Source: Elusimicrobiota bacterium
Lineage (GTDB): Bacteria; Ratteibacteria; UBA8468; B48-G9; JAFGKM01
DNA: 8,782 bases
Direction: 5' to 3'
Assembly (NCBI GenBank): GCA_012515635.1
Contig: JAAYXZ010000143.1
Location: forward strand, 1-8,782
Shown here: positions 1 through 7,455 of the stretch, one piece after another
How positions within the stretch are numbered: the first letter of the stretch is position 1
How the letters are laid out: the number at the start of each line of letters is the position of its first letter
Translations under genes and position numbers: made by a program
Notes under the pieces: model-generated
What the model was told of the DNA's origin: nothing
The model's database searches: none
Seen by the model: the letters and a program-made list of their open reading frames with translations, nothing else

Positions 1-1
1 A

Positions 2-337
2 CTTATATCCTGCAGATATTTTTTTACGCGGAAGGTTATGTTTGTAAAGTATGCTAAAGGACTTATTGTTTTCCCAGGCGGATTCGGAACACTGGATGAG
101 TTTTTAGAGGCTGTAACCCTTATACAGACAGAACGTATTCATCAGTTCCCTGTAATCTTGGTGGAACGGGATTATTGGAAAGGTTTGATTAAGTGGATGG
201 AAGAGGTGCTTATAGGCAGAGGATATATAGATTGCAGAGATATGAATCTTTTTAAGATTGTAGAAGAACCGATTGAGGCAGTAGAATACATAAATGATTT
301 TTATAAGAAACGTTCTAAGAAGAAATCAAGGAAATAA
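2..337 (+). CDS. LOG-family protein (TIGR00730-like), 3' part only
   Basis: Partial gene: the frame is open to the left edge of the window, so only the C-terminal 111 codons are seen. Codons before the ATG at 38 read LISCRYFFTRKV and match the family's conserved block ahead of the signature (aromatic pair, then Arg-Lys). The ATG at 38 is therefore an internal methionine. The signature PGGFGTLDE follows about 18 residues later. In LOG proteins this loop binds the nucleotide phosphate and supplies a catalytic Glu. Characterised members cleave cytokinin-type or plain nucleoside 5'-monophosphates to base and ribose 5-phosphate, and were often misannotated as lysine decarboxylases. The part after the signature (LIQTERIHQFPVILV, then YW) also fits. 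The C-terminus is a short Lys/Arg-rich tail. The gene converges on the mutase gene and shares 23 bases with it. Family is secure; substrate and biological role are not known from sequence. Confidence 0.9.
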   Translation, partial: LISCRYFFTRKVMFVKYAKGLIVFPGGFGTLDEFLEAVTLIQTERIHQFPVILVERDYWKGLIKWMEEVLIGRGYIDCRDMNLFKIVEEPIEAVEYINDFYKKRSKKKSRK

Positions 338-1676
338 ACTCCGATAAATATTGTCTTGCGATATCCTTGCTTTTAGCTTCCGCATAAACACGTATAACAG
401 GTTCTGTCCCCGATGGTCTTATGTGAATCCACCCATCTGCTCTTATTATCTTTATTCCATCTTCCGTATTCATCTGTTCTTTTTCTTTCAACGTCTTCTC
501 AAGAGTATTTAATATCTCGCCTGCCTTATGTTTGTCAGAGACAGTAATCTTTTCTTTTAGAATAAAATACTTGGGCATCTCATTTATTACTACTGAGATG
601 CTTGTATCCCTAAGGGCTAAATACTCTAAAATCAGAGCCATACCCACAAAACTGTCTCTTCCGTAATGCGCTTCGGGGAATATGACTCCGCCATTACCTT
701 CTCCGCCGATAACAGCGCCTGTTTCCTTCATCTTTTCCACAACATTTACTTCGCCTATCTTCGCTCTGTAAACAAGCGCCCCTAAACTTTTAGCAACATC
801 TTCTACAAGCATTGTAGTGGAAAGGTTTACAACCACGTTACCCTTTTTATGATACTCAAGGATATTCCTGACAGCAAGAACAACAACCGCCTCCTCTCCG
901 GGGATAGCGCCATTTTCACAGATAAGCGCCAGACGGTCACAGTCAGGGTCTTGGGCAAATCCTATATCAGCCCGTTCTTTTACAACTCTTTCCGAGATTT
1001 CTTTAAGGTTTTCCGGGAGCGGTTCCGGATTATGGCTGAAGACACCGAGAGGGTCCCTGTTTATAAGGACTACTTCGCATCCCATCTCTCCCAGAAATTC
1101 TTCTGTTTTTAATGCCCCTACCCCTTGACAGACATCAACTACAACCTTAAACTTTTTCTTTCTTATCGCATCAATATTGACGGTATTATAAATACAGTTA
1201 AAGTATCTCTCGGTGTAATCGTCAAAGGAGAGCAGTCCCGGCTCTTGAGATACAACAGCGGCTCTTTTATAATACATATCAAGCATTCTTCCCATCTCTT
1301 CCGCATTTAAAAAAGTGCCTTTTTCTGAAAAAAACTTTATCCCGTTATATTCCGCAGGATTGTGGCTGGCTGTAATAACAATTCCTGCGGAGGCCTCTCT
1401 CCTCGCTTTTTCTATTATATAACCTATCTCAGGCGTTGCGGCTATGCCAATGTCAATCACATCCTTCCCTGAACATAGAAGACCTGTGATAGCGGAGTCC
1501 TTTAGAGATTGCCCGCTTATTCTCGTATCGGAGCATATAAAAACCTCATTTGCTTTTATAAAACTCCCGAAAATAATCCCGAAGTTAAACACAATCTCTG
1601 ATGTAAGATACTCGGGATAAATTCCTCGTATTCCTGCTACACTTATCTGTAATTCATTTTTTATTTTATCGTTCAT
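315..1676 (-). CDS. glmM: Phosphoglucosamine mutase / phosphomannomutase, archaeal-GlmM-like
   Basis: Alpha-D-phosphohexomutase of 453 residues, normal length. The active-site loop TASHNP is at residues 102-107 with the phosphorylated Ser104. The metal loop DPDCDR is at 243-248, the sugar-recognition loop GEGNGG at 325-330 and the phosphate-binding RPSGTEP at 420-426, so all four domains are present. The likely reaction is glucosamine 6-phosphate to glucosamine 1-phosphate for UDP-GlcNAc, and thus peptidoglycan or other envelope sugars. Phosphomannomutase activity is possible. The N-terminus (SVAGIRGI), GGVIFPEAHYGRD and DGWIHIRPSGTEP resemble the archaeal phosphoglucosamine mutase family (TIGR03990) more than classical bacterial GlmM. 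The ATG at 1676 is the only reasonable start, since a TAA lies four codons upstream in frame. The nearest GAGG is about 15 bases away, which is far. It is the last gene of the minus-strand run, 12 bases after truB. Mutase family is certain; exact substrate is inferred. Confidence 0.88.
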   Translation of the reverse strand: MNDKIKNELQISVAGIRGIYPEYLTSEIVFNFGIIFGSFIKANEVFICSDTRISGQSLKDSAITGLLCSGKDVIDIGIAATPEIGYIIEKARREASAGIVITASHNPAEYNGIKFFSEKGTFLNAEEMGRMLDMYYKRAAVVSQEPGLLSFDDYTERYFNCIYNTVNIDAIRKKKFKVVVDVCQGVGALKTEEFLGEMGCEVVLINRDPLGVFSHNPEPLPENLKEISERVVKERADIGFAQDPDCDRLALICENGAIPGEEAVVVLAVRNILEYHKKGNVVVNLSTTMLVEDVAKSLGALVYRAKIGEVNVVEKMKETGAVIGGEGNGGVIFPEAHYGRDSFVGMALILEYLALRDTSISVVINEMPKYFILKEKITVSDKHKAGEILNTLEKTLKEKEQMNTEDGIKIIRADGWIHIRPSGTEPVIRVYAEAKSKDIARQYLSEFISLISS

Positions 1677-1688
1677 ATTTTCGCTTTA

Positions 1689-2363
1689 TTACCTCTTTAC
1701 AGATATAAGATATCTCTCCATTCCCTGTTGCTCCAAATCTTCAAGGGTTGCGGTATGCTCTATTGTAAAATCACCGACTCTTGTCCGTTTTAACGCTGCT
1801 TGTGTTCCCCCGCACCCTAATTTATCACCGATATCTCTGCAAATAGCCCGAATATATGTTCCCTTAGAACATTCTACACGAAAATCCACATAAGGGAAGG
1901 ATATATCAATTACCTCTATTCGTTTAACCTCTATCGTTCTTGGTTCAGGAGAGACAATAACCCCTTTTCTATGCAGTTTATAAAGCGGAGTCCCGTTCTG
2001 TTTTATCGCAGAAACAACGGGAGGCACTTGCTCTATTGTCCCTTCAAACCCTTTAATAACCTGCAGTATATCTTCCTCTTTTACTTTTACTTCTCTTGTC
2101 TCTAAAACTTTTCCTTTGATATCATCGGTATCTGTTTTCACTCCAAGCAGTAACTTCGCCTCATATTCTTTATCTGTATTCATAAAGAGTTCGCTCATTC
2201 TTGTCGCTTTTCCTATGCATATTATGAGCACTCCTGAAGCAAGAGGGTCAAGAGTTCCTGAATGACCTATCTTGTCCTTCAGTTTGAACGACCTTTTTAT
2301 GAACCGTATAACATCATAAGATGTGATACCTGTGGGTTTATTTACCGCTATTATTCCGTCCAT
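1689..2363 (-). CDS. truB: tRNA pseudouridine(55) synthase TruB, short form
   Basis: Converts uridine 55 of the tRNA T-arm to pseudouridine. The catalytic block GHSGTLDPLASGVL is at residues 33-46, and Asp39 is the expected nucleophile. The N-terminal VNKPTGITSYDV and the KEYEA motif near 65-69 (conserved Tyr67) are typical, as is GTYIRAICRDIG in the second half. The protein is only 224 residues, against roughly 300 for E. coli-type TruB. It stops just after the catalytic fold, so the C-terminal PUA-like domain is absent. There is no sign of a frameshift, and the next gene begins 12 bases later. The ATG at 2363 begins the standard MDGIIAVNKP start. No clear Shine-Dalgarno lies in the seven-base gap after the upstream gene; a GGAG sits about 17 bases away. 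This suggests translation coupled to the preceding gene. Adjacency to nrnA is common in bacteria. Confidence 0.95.
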   Translation of the reverse strand: MDGIIAVNKPTGITSYDVIRFIKRSFKLKDKIGHSGTLDPLASGVLIICIGKATRMSELFMNTDKEYEAKLLLGVKTDTDDIKGKVLETREVKVKEEDILQVIKGFEGTIEQVPPVVSAIKQNGTPLYKLHRKGVIVSPEPRTIEVKRIEVIDISFPYVDFRVECSKGTYIRAICRDIGDKLGCGGTQAALKRTRVGDFTIEHTATLEDLEQQGMERYLISVKR

Positions 2364-2370
2364 GGTTTTA

Positions 2371-3360
2371 TTAAGGTATTCTCCGTTCTATTTCCTTGAT
2401 TATTTTTTCTTCCGCTTTATCCAATGATATACCGCTAAAATAACAACCTGCTGCTTTTTTATGTCCGCCTCCGCCAAATTTTGAAGCGATTTTATCAACG
2501 TCATACCGCCCTTTGCTTCTTAAACTGACCTTTATCACACCCTGTGTCTCTTTAATCAAAAACACTATGTTTGCCTCTTTTATCTTTAGAAGAAGGTCTA
2601 TAAAGCCCTCAGTGTCTTCCACTCTTGTTTTGCTCTTCCGATACATCTCTTTGGTCACCTTCATCCAAGCGAACTTTCTTTTTTTCTCAAACTTCAAACT
2701 TTCAAGCGCAAGGGAAAGCAGTTTAACGGACTTTAAAGGTCGTTCCAGATAAATTTTCTTTGCAATTTTTTCAGGAGCCGCCCCTTTGAGTATCAGGTCT
2801 TGAACAACCTTCATGGTAAACGGATTGATATTATAGATAAACCTGCCTGTATCCGTAAGTATTGCAGTATAGAGACACTCTGCCTCATTCTTTGAAACAT
2901 TCTTGTTGAGTTGTGAGACCACAAAATACAGCATCTCTCCTGTTGCGGAAAATTTATGGCTAACCCAATTAATATCAGCAAATTTAGTATTTGAAAAATG
3001 GTGGTCTATATTTATAGTGATTTTTACTTTTTTTATAATTTCAAAGACATCGCCTGTTCTGTCTGCGCAACCGCAATCAATTATCACCGCCACCTCAGGC
3101 GGTTTTGATAACTCCTTTGCAGAGAGTCGAATTTTTTTGCTGTTTGGTAAAAACCGATATATAGGGGGAACGGCATCTTGATTCACAATGCAAACGTCCT
3201 TCCCCGCTCTTTTTAATGCGCTATACATAGCAAGTTCGCTTCCTATCGCATCTCCATCAATGTTTTTATGGGCTGTTAACATAAAACTGCTCTCTTTTGT
3301 TAAAACCTTCACTATCTCTGATACCTTCCTTGCATCTTTATAACCTAACCGGATTTTCAT
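2371..3360 (-). CDS. nrnA: DHH/DHHA1 phosphoesterase, NrnA-like oligoribonuclease / pAp phosphatase
   Basis: Cytoplasmic manganese-type phosphoesterase of the DHH family, 329 residues, the usual NrnA length. The first metal motif is HKNIDGDAIGS (His31, Asp35, Asp37), followed by VIIDCG (Asp95), IDHHFSNT (Asp119-His120-His121) and TDTGRF (Asp170). The C-terminal DHHA1 domain carries GGGGHKKAAGC at about 296-306, which binds substrate phosphate. Characterised NrnA proteins degrade oligoribonucleotides of a few bases to mononucleotides and dephosphorylate 3'-phosphoadenosine 5'-phosphate. I infer the same here. The ATG at 3360 lies inside the last codons of hflX, giving a 23-base overlap. It is preceded by GAGG with six-base spacing. 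The next Met (27) is only four residues before the first metal ligand, so the overlapping start is preferred. The nrnA-truB pair matches the common rbfA-nrnA-truB arrangement, but hflX takes the place of rbfA. Confidence 0.92.
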   Translation of the reverse strand: MKIRLGYKDARKVSEIVKVLTKESSFMLTAHKNIDGDAIGSELAMYSALKRAGKDVCIVNQDAVPPIYRFLPNSKKIRLSAKELSKPPEVAVIIDCGCADRTGDVFEIIKKVKITINIDHHFSNTKFADINWVSHKFSATGEMLYFVVSQLNKNVSKNEAECLYTAILTDTGRFIYNINPFTMKVVQDLILKGAAPEKIAKKIYLERPLKSVKLLSLALESLKFEKKRKFAWMKVTKEMYRKSKTRVEDTEGFIDLLLKIKEANIVFLIKETQGVIKVSLRSKGRYDVDKIASKFGGGGHKKAAGCYFSGISLDKAEEKIIKEIERRIP

Positions 3361-4459
3361 ACAGAACCTCGCCTATTCTTTTTTTTAAAACATCAAGGCC
3401 TTCCCCGCTATGTGCGGACACAAAGACCGTTTCTGGATATCTGTTTTTAAGTATATGCAAATCCTCAGGTTGTAATAAATCCAGCTTATTATAAACATCT
3501 ATTCTGGGTTTATCTTCACAGGATAGTAGTTTAAGAACCTCTATAACAGTATTATACTGCCTGTCCATATTCGGGGAAGAACTGTCATAGACGCAAAGAA
3601 TCAGGTCTGCAAAACTAACCTCTTCAAGGGTGGATTTAAACGCTTCTATCATATGGTGAGGTATATTATGAAGAAGACCGACTGTATCGGTCATAAGACA
3701 CATTTTGTTCTCCCTTAAATACACTCCCCTTGTTGCCGGGTCAAGTGTTGAAAAAAGTTTATTGGCTACATATAGTTCTGAAGAACTCATCTTGTTAATT
3801 ATGCTTGTCTTCCCTACATTGGTATAGCCGATAACCGCTACTATTGGTAAATTCTTTCTTTTTCTTGATTTGCGTATAATCTCCCTATGCCGTTCTATGC
3901 CTTCTATACTTTTTTTTAAGCGGTGTATCTTTTCTTTTATTCTTCTTCTGTAAATCTCAAGTTTCATCTCCCCGGGGCCTTTTATGCCTATACCCCCTCC
4001 TATTCTTGAAAGGGATATACCATAGCCGGTCAATCGGGGAAGGATATAAGAGAGTTGCGCAAGTTCAACCTGAATCTTTCCTTCCTTAGACTTTGCGTGC
4101 TCTCCGAAGATGTGAAGTATAAGTTCTGTTCGGTCTATTACCCGTATCTTCAGGAAATTTTCTATATTTCTCTGTTGAACAGGGGTAAGTTCATCGCCAA
4201 ATATCAAAAAATCCGCACCCTCCGTATCTATAAACTCTTTTATCTCCTCAAGACGCCCTTTACCAATGTATAGAGATGAACGGACAAGGTCCGGCTTATA
4301 AACAAAAGTTTTTATAATTTTAATGCGCAGGGTTTTGGAGAGGAACTCCAATTCTTTGGTTTGCTCTTCAGTTTCAAATTCTTTTTTACATTTGAAAACA
4401 ACAAGAACCGCTTTTTTTCCTATAAAAGTATTGGAACGGATATCTTTTGGGCTCTTCAC
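3338..4459 (-). CDS. hflX: GTPase HflX
   Basis: Ribosome-associated GTPase; characterised HflX binds the 50S subunit and splits stalled or stress-arrested 70S ribosomes. At 373 residues it is compact. The N-terminal HflX domain (about 1-205) holds the glycine-rich YIGKGRLEEI segment, the DELTPVQQRNIE and VIDRTELILHIF blocks, and the linker GPGEMKLEIYRRRI. The G domain follows: P-loop GYTNVGKT at 211-218, switch I DPATR with Thr243, G3 DTVG at 258-261, NKLD at 324-327 and SAH at 348-350. After DTVG the usual Phe is Leu here (DTVGLL). The start is GTG at 4459, sharing GTGA with the rplU stop codon, so the two are probably translationally coupled. No clear Shine-Dalgarno is visible before it; the leader is mostly A. 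The C-terminus is short and overlaps nrnA by 23 bases. Identification is secure. Confidence 0.96.
   Translation of the reverse strand: MKSPKDIRSNTFIGKKAVLVVFKCKKEFETEEQTKELEFLSKTLRIKIIKTFVYKPDLVRSSLYIGKGRLEEIKEFIDTEGADFLIFGDELTPVQQRNIENFLKIRVIDRTELILHIFGEHAKSKEGKIQVELAQLSYILPRLTGYGISLSRIGGGIGIKGPGEMKLEIYRRRIKEKIHRLKKSIEGIERHREIIRKSRKRKNLPIVAVIGYTNVGKTSIINKMSSSELYVANKLFSTLDPATRGVYLRENKMCLMTDTVGLLHNIPHHMIEAFKSTLEEVSFADLILCVYDSSSPNMDRQYNTVIEVLKLLSCEDKPRIDVYNKLDLLQPEDLHILKNRYPETVFVSAHSGEGLDVLKKRIGEVLYENPVRL
3367..3370 (-). promoter_or_regulatory. Ribosome binding site for the nrnA-like gene, inside hflX
   Basis: The minus strand reads GCGAGGTTCTGT immediately before the ATG at 3360. The GAGG core is six bases from the start codon, a good Shine-Dalgarno distance. 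It lies within the hflX coding sequence and supports the overlapping start. Confidence 0.6.
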
Positions 4460-4770
4460 TTTTTTTCTATTTTTAATACTTTCAATACCATTAATCTGTC
4501 TCTGTGCCCATAACCTCTTTTATAACCTGTCTTTGGTTTTTTCTTAAAAGAATAAATCTTTTTGCCTTTCTTTTCTTCTATGATATCGCAAACAACTTTG
4601 ATTTTCTTAAGTTTCTTTTCTTCTGTAATCACTTCATCTTCATCTATACTGCAGACAGGAGTAAACTCTATCTGTTCGCCGATTTTTTTATCTTTTAATG
4701 TGAAAGTTGAAAAGACCATTCCTTCTTTTACCCTGACCTGTTTTCCGCTGATGTTGATAAAAACATTCAT
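4456..4770 (-). CDS. rplU: 50S ribosomal protein L21
   Basis: Primary 23S-rRNA-binding protein of the large subunit, 104 residues, normal length. The N-terminus MNVFINISGKQVRVKEG matches the family's GGKQ..V.EG start. The C-terminal basic block KGKKIYSFKKKPKTGYKRGYGHRDR corresponds to the usual K.KRRK...GHRQ stretch. Gly-His-Arg is kept, but the usual Gln is Asp, and the following Thr position is not obvious, so this L21 is somewhat divergent. The ATG at 4770 has an excellent AAAAGGAG six bases upstream, overlapping the valS stop codon. Only 12 bases separate it from valS, so there is no room for its own leader or a typical promoter between the genes. The TGA stop shares bases with the GTG start of hflX. 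The usual partner gene rpmA (L27) is not next to it, and obg is also absent. Confidence 0.93.
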   Translation of the reverse strand: MNVFINISGKQVRVKEGMVFSTFTLKDKKIGEQIEFTPVCSIDEDEVITEEKKLKKIKVVCDIIEEKKGKKIYSFKKKPKTGYKRGYGHRDRLMVLKVLKIEKK

Positions 4771-4776
4771 TTTAAT

Positions 4777-4784
4777 CTCCTTTT
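4777..4784 (-). promoter_or_regulatory. Ribosome binding site for rplU
   Basis: The minus strand reads AAAAGGAG followed by six bases and the rplU ATG. It is one of the two strongest Shine-Dalgarno sequences in the window and overlaps the TAA stop of valS (4783-4785). It is consistent with high L21 output from a shared transcript. Confidence 0.75.
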
Positions 4785-7446
4785 ATTGGTTTTCTATAAA
4801 TGCTATATCGCTCTCTAAATTTTTAAGCGCCTCGTGGAGTTCTATCTTTTTTTCTCTTTCTTTCTCCTGAACATCCGCCGGCGCCCTTGATATAAACTCT
4901 TTGCTCTCTACCTTTTTTGTTATTTTTTCGAGATACCCTTTGAGTTTTTCCTGTTCCTTGTATAGTTTATCCAGTTCTTTTTGGATATCTATAATACCCT
5001 CAAAGGATATACCGATTCTACCATTTTTCAGATTCTTTATCAAGAGCCCCTTTATTTTCTCTTCCGGGAAGATTTTCATATCGCCGATACCCGCAAGGCG
5101 GGATATTATTCTGGCAGAGAGCCCTTCGGGAATTTTGTCAAAATAACAATCAACAGGTTCAGATATAGGAATACTAAACTTTGTCTTGAGATTTCTTATA
5201 TTGGTAATTACCTCTTTTATATCTTCCATCTCTTCCATTATCTCTTTTGATGCAAAATCAAATGACTTCTCAGGCATTCTGCTTATCATAACACTGGGTG
5301 TCTCTAATTCACAGAAAGAGAAGAAAATCTGCCATAGTTTTTCAGTAATAAACGGTATAAACGGATGGAGCATTTTTAATAGGGATATATGAACATAAAA
5401 CAGGACCGGAAGGGCTTTTTCTTTAAAATACTTTTCTTCATAATCACTGTATATCTTGGATATTTCCAGATACCAGTCACAGAAGATATGCCAGAAGAAA
5501 TCGTAGAGAAGGTTAATTGCTTCGTTGAGGCGAAAATCATCAAGCGCTTTATTGAAACTCTCAATAAGATTGTCTAAGGAGAGCAATATCCATGTTTCAG
5601 GAAGTTTTAAACCTTCAAACTCTTTGGGTAAAATCACTTTATCGTTACCTTGTTTTTCTGCTGAAGTGATAATAAATCTGGAAGCATTCCATAACTTATT
5701 CATAAAATTTCTACCTTTTATGTAAAAGGTAGGGGAGAGAAAGACATCCTGCCCCGCAGAAGTCATAGAGATTAAACTGAATCTTAAACTGTCTGCTCCG
5801 TATTTTTCTATGATATCAAGCGGGTCTATTATATTGCCAAGCGATTTACTCATCTTCCTGCCCGTCTTATCCCTGACTGTTCCATGGATAACCACATTTT
5901 CAAATGGAAGTTTACCTGTAAACTCATAGCCCGCCATTACCATTCTTGCCACCCAGAAAAACAAAATCTCCTGAGCAGTAACAAGGGTGTCTGTCGGATA
6001 AAAAACTTGGAGGTCTTCTGTATCTTTAGGCCACCCAAAGACAGAGAAAGGCCAAAGCCAGGAAGAAAACCATGTGTCAAGGACATCAGAGTCCTGATAA
6101 ACTTCGGAACTTTTGCATACAGGGCAGGAAGTAGGGGTATCCACAGATACAAAAAACCCTTTTTCCAAACTCTCCATCTGGCACTTTTTACAATACCATA
6201 CGGGTATTCTATGCCCCCACCATATTTGCCTGCTGATACACCAGTCCCTGATATTATACAACCAGTTAAGATATACTTTTTTCCAGCGTTCAGGATGAAA
6301 GTTCAATAAGTCATTCTCCGCTGCTTCTATTGCCGGCTTTGCGAGGGGGGACATCTTTACAAACCATTGCGAAGAGAGATACGGCTCTACTGCCGTATCA
6401 CATCTGTAGCAGGTCCCTATTCTGGTGGGATACGGTTCTTTTTTAGTTAAAAGCCCTGTCCCATCCAGTTCTTTAACAACTGCTTCCCTACATTGGAATC
6501 TGTCCATTCCTTTAAATTTTCCTGCATTTTTATTCATTATCCCATTTTCATCCATAACCGTTATAAATAAGAGTTTGTGTCTTGCGCCGATATCAAAGTC
6601 CACAGGGTCATGGCTGGGTGTAACTTTTACTGCTCCAGTTCCAAAATCGGACTCCACCATTTCATCAGGTATAATAGGAATAATTCTGGCTATAAGAGGC
6701 AATCTTATCTGCTTACCGATAAGTTTTTTATATTTTTCATCTGAAGGGTTGACGGCAACAGCTGTGTCTCCCAACATTGTTTCAGGTCGGGTGGTAGCCA
6801 CTTCTATAAAACCGCCTTCAACTAAAGGATATTTAATATAATACAGAAAAACATTCTCATCTTTATAGTTTACCTCTTCATCGGAGAGCGCTGTTGTGCA
6901 TCTGGGGCACCAGTTGATAATGCGTTTTCCTTTATATATGAGCCCTTTATTGTAAAGATGCATGAATGCTTCCTTAACTGCCCGCGATAGTTGCTCATCC
7001 ATAGTAAATCTTTCTCTCTCCCAATCACAGGAAGCCCCTAATTTTTTTAATTGGAAAATGATTGTTGAGCCGTATTTTGCTTTCCACTCCCAAACCTCTT
7101 TAATGAATTGTCTTCTGCCGAGTGTATCCCTGTTAAGATTCTTTTTTTTAAGCATCTTCTCAACAACATTCTGGGTTGCTATACCTGCATGGTCTGTTCC
7201 AGGAACCCAGAGCGCCTTGAATCCACACATTCTCTTCCAACGGATTAAAACATCTTGTATGGTATTGTTGAGAGCATGCCCCATATGGAGAACTCCTGTT
7301 ACATTGGGAGGAGGAATGACTATCACATATTTTTCTTTGGCATATGTATAAAAGGATGGAGAAAAATAACCGCATTTTTCCCAGAAGGCATACAATTCTG
7401 ACTCTGTCTCTCCAGGATTATACTGAGAAGGGAATTTTGATTCCAT
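4783..7446 (-). CDS. valS: Valyl-tRNA synthetase
   Basis: Class I aminoacyl-tRNA synthetase that charges tRNA-Val, 887 residues, full length. The N-terminus (SQYNPGETESELYAFWEKCGYF) is typical. The HIGH motif appears as HMGH in PPPNVTGVLHMGHALN at about 45-60, followed by GTDHAGIATQ. The CP1 editing domain (about 190-345) contains ATTRPETMLGDTAVAV and GTGAVKVTPSHDPVDFDIG. Cys pairs CYRC (about 347-350), CKKC (420-423) and CPVC (442-445) suggest structural zinc sites. WFSSWLWPFSVFGWP precedes the KMSKS loop (GRKMSKSLGN, about 530-539). An anticodon-binding helical domain follows, then a Lys/Glu-rich C-terminal coiled coil (about 820-885), diagnostic of ValRS against IleRS and LeuRS. The start ATG is nine bases after the yajC stop with no convincing Shine-Dalgarno. 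Stop and spacing tie it to rplU. Confidence 0.98.
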   Translation of the reverse strand: MESKFPSQYNPGETESELYAFWEKCGYFSPSFYTYAKEKYVIVIPPPNVTGVLHMGHALNNTIQDVLIRWKRMCGFKALWVPGTDHAGIATQNVVEKMLKKKNLNRDTLGRRQFIKEVWEWKAKYGSTIIFQLKKLGASCDWERERFTMDEQLSRAVKEAFMHLYNKGLIYKGKRIINWCPRCTTALSDEEVNYKDENVFLYYIKYPLVEGGFIEVATTRPETMLGDTAVAVNPSDEKYKKLIGKQIRLPLIARIIPIIPDEMVESDFGTGAVKVTPSHDPVDFDIGARHKLLFITVMDENGIMNKNAGKFKGMDRFQCREAVVKELDGTGLLTKKEPYPTRIGTCYRCDTAVEPYLSSQWFVKMSPLAKPAIEAAENDLLNFHPERWKKVYLNWLYNIRDWCISRQIWWGHRIPVWYCKKCQMESLEKGFFVSVDTPTSCPVCKSSEVYQDSDVLDTWFSSWLWPFSVFGWPKDTEDLQVFYPTDTLVTAQEILFFWVARMVMAGYEFTGKLPFENVVIHGTVRDKTGRKMSKSLGNIIDPLDIIEKYGADSLRFSLISMTSAGQDVFLSPTFYIKGRNFMNKLWNASRFIITSAEKQGNDKVILPKEFEGLKLPETWILLSLDNLIESFNKALDDFRLNEAINLLYDFFWHIFCDWYLEISKIYSDYEEKYFKEKALPVLFYVHISLLKMLHPFIPFITEKLWQIFFSFCELETPSVMISRMPEKSFDFASKEIMEEMEDIKEVITNIRNLKTKFSIPISEPVDCYFDKIPEGLSARIISRLAGIGDMKIFPEEKIKGLLIKNLKNGRIGISFEGIIDIQKELDKLYKEQEKLKGYLEKITKKVESKEFISRAPADVQEKEREKKIELHEALKNLESDIAFIENQ

Positions 7447-7455
7447 TTTTGATTC

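Noticed and set aside
38..40. ATG as the start of the LOG gene
   Set aside because: In-frame codons upstream encode conserved family residues (YFFTRKV), so the gene begins outside the window.
338..400. Possible terminator downstream of the LOG gene
   Set aside because: Only very short inverted matches are present, with no stable stem followed by a T run.
4771..4782. Regulatory leader before rplU
   Set aside because: Only 12 bases separate valS and rplU, enough for a ribosome binding site but not for a structured leader.
5884..6309. 141-codon open frame on the plus strand
   Set aside because: It lies fully antisense to valS, which has unmistakable motifs there, and its translation shows no recognisable family or domain.
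6425..6841. 138-codon open frame on the plus strand
   Set aside because: It is antisense to the ValRS editing domain. Its composition is what a complementary frame gives, and it resembles no family.
6962..7351. 129-codon open frame on the plus strand
   Set aside because: It is antisense to the HIGH-motif region of valS and has no ribosome binding site or recognisable motif.
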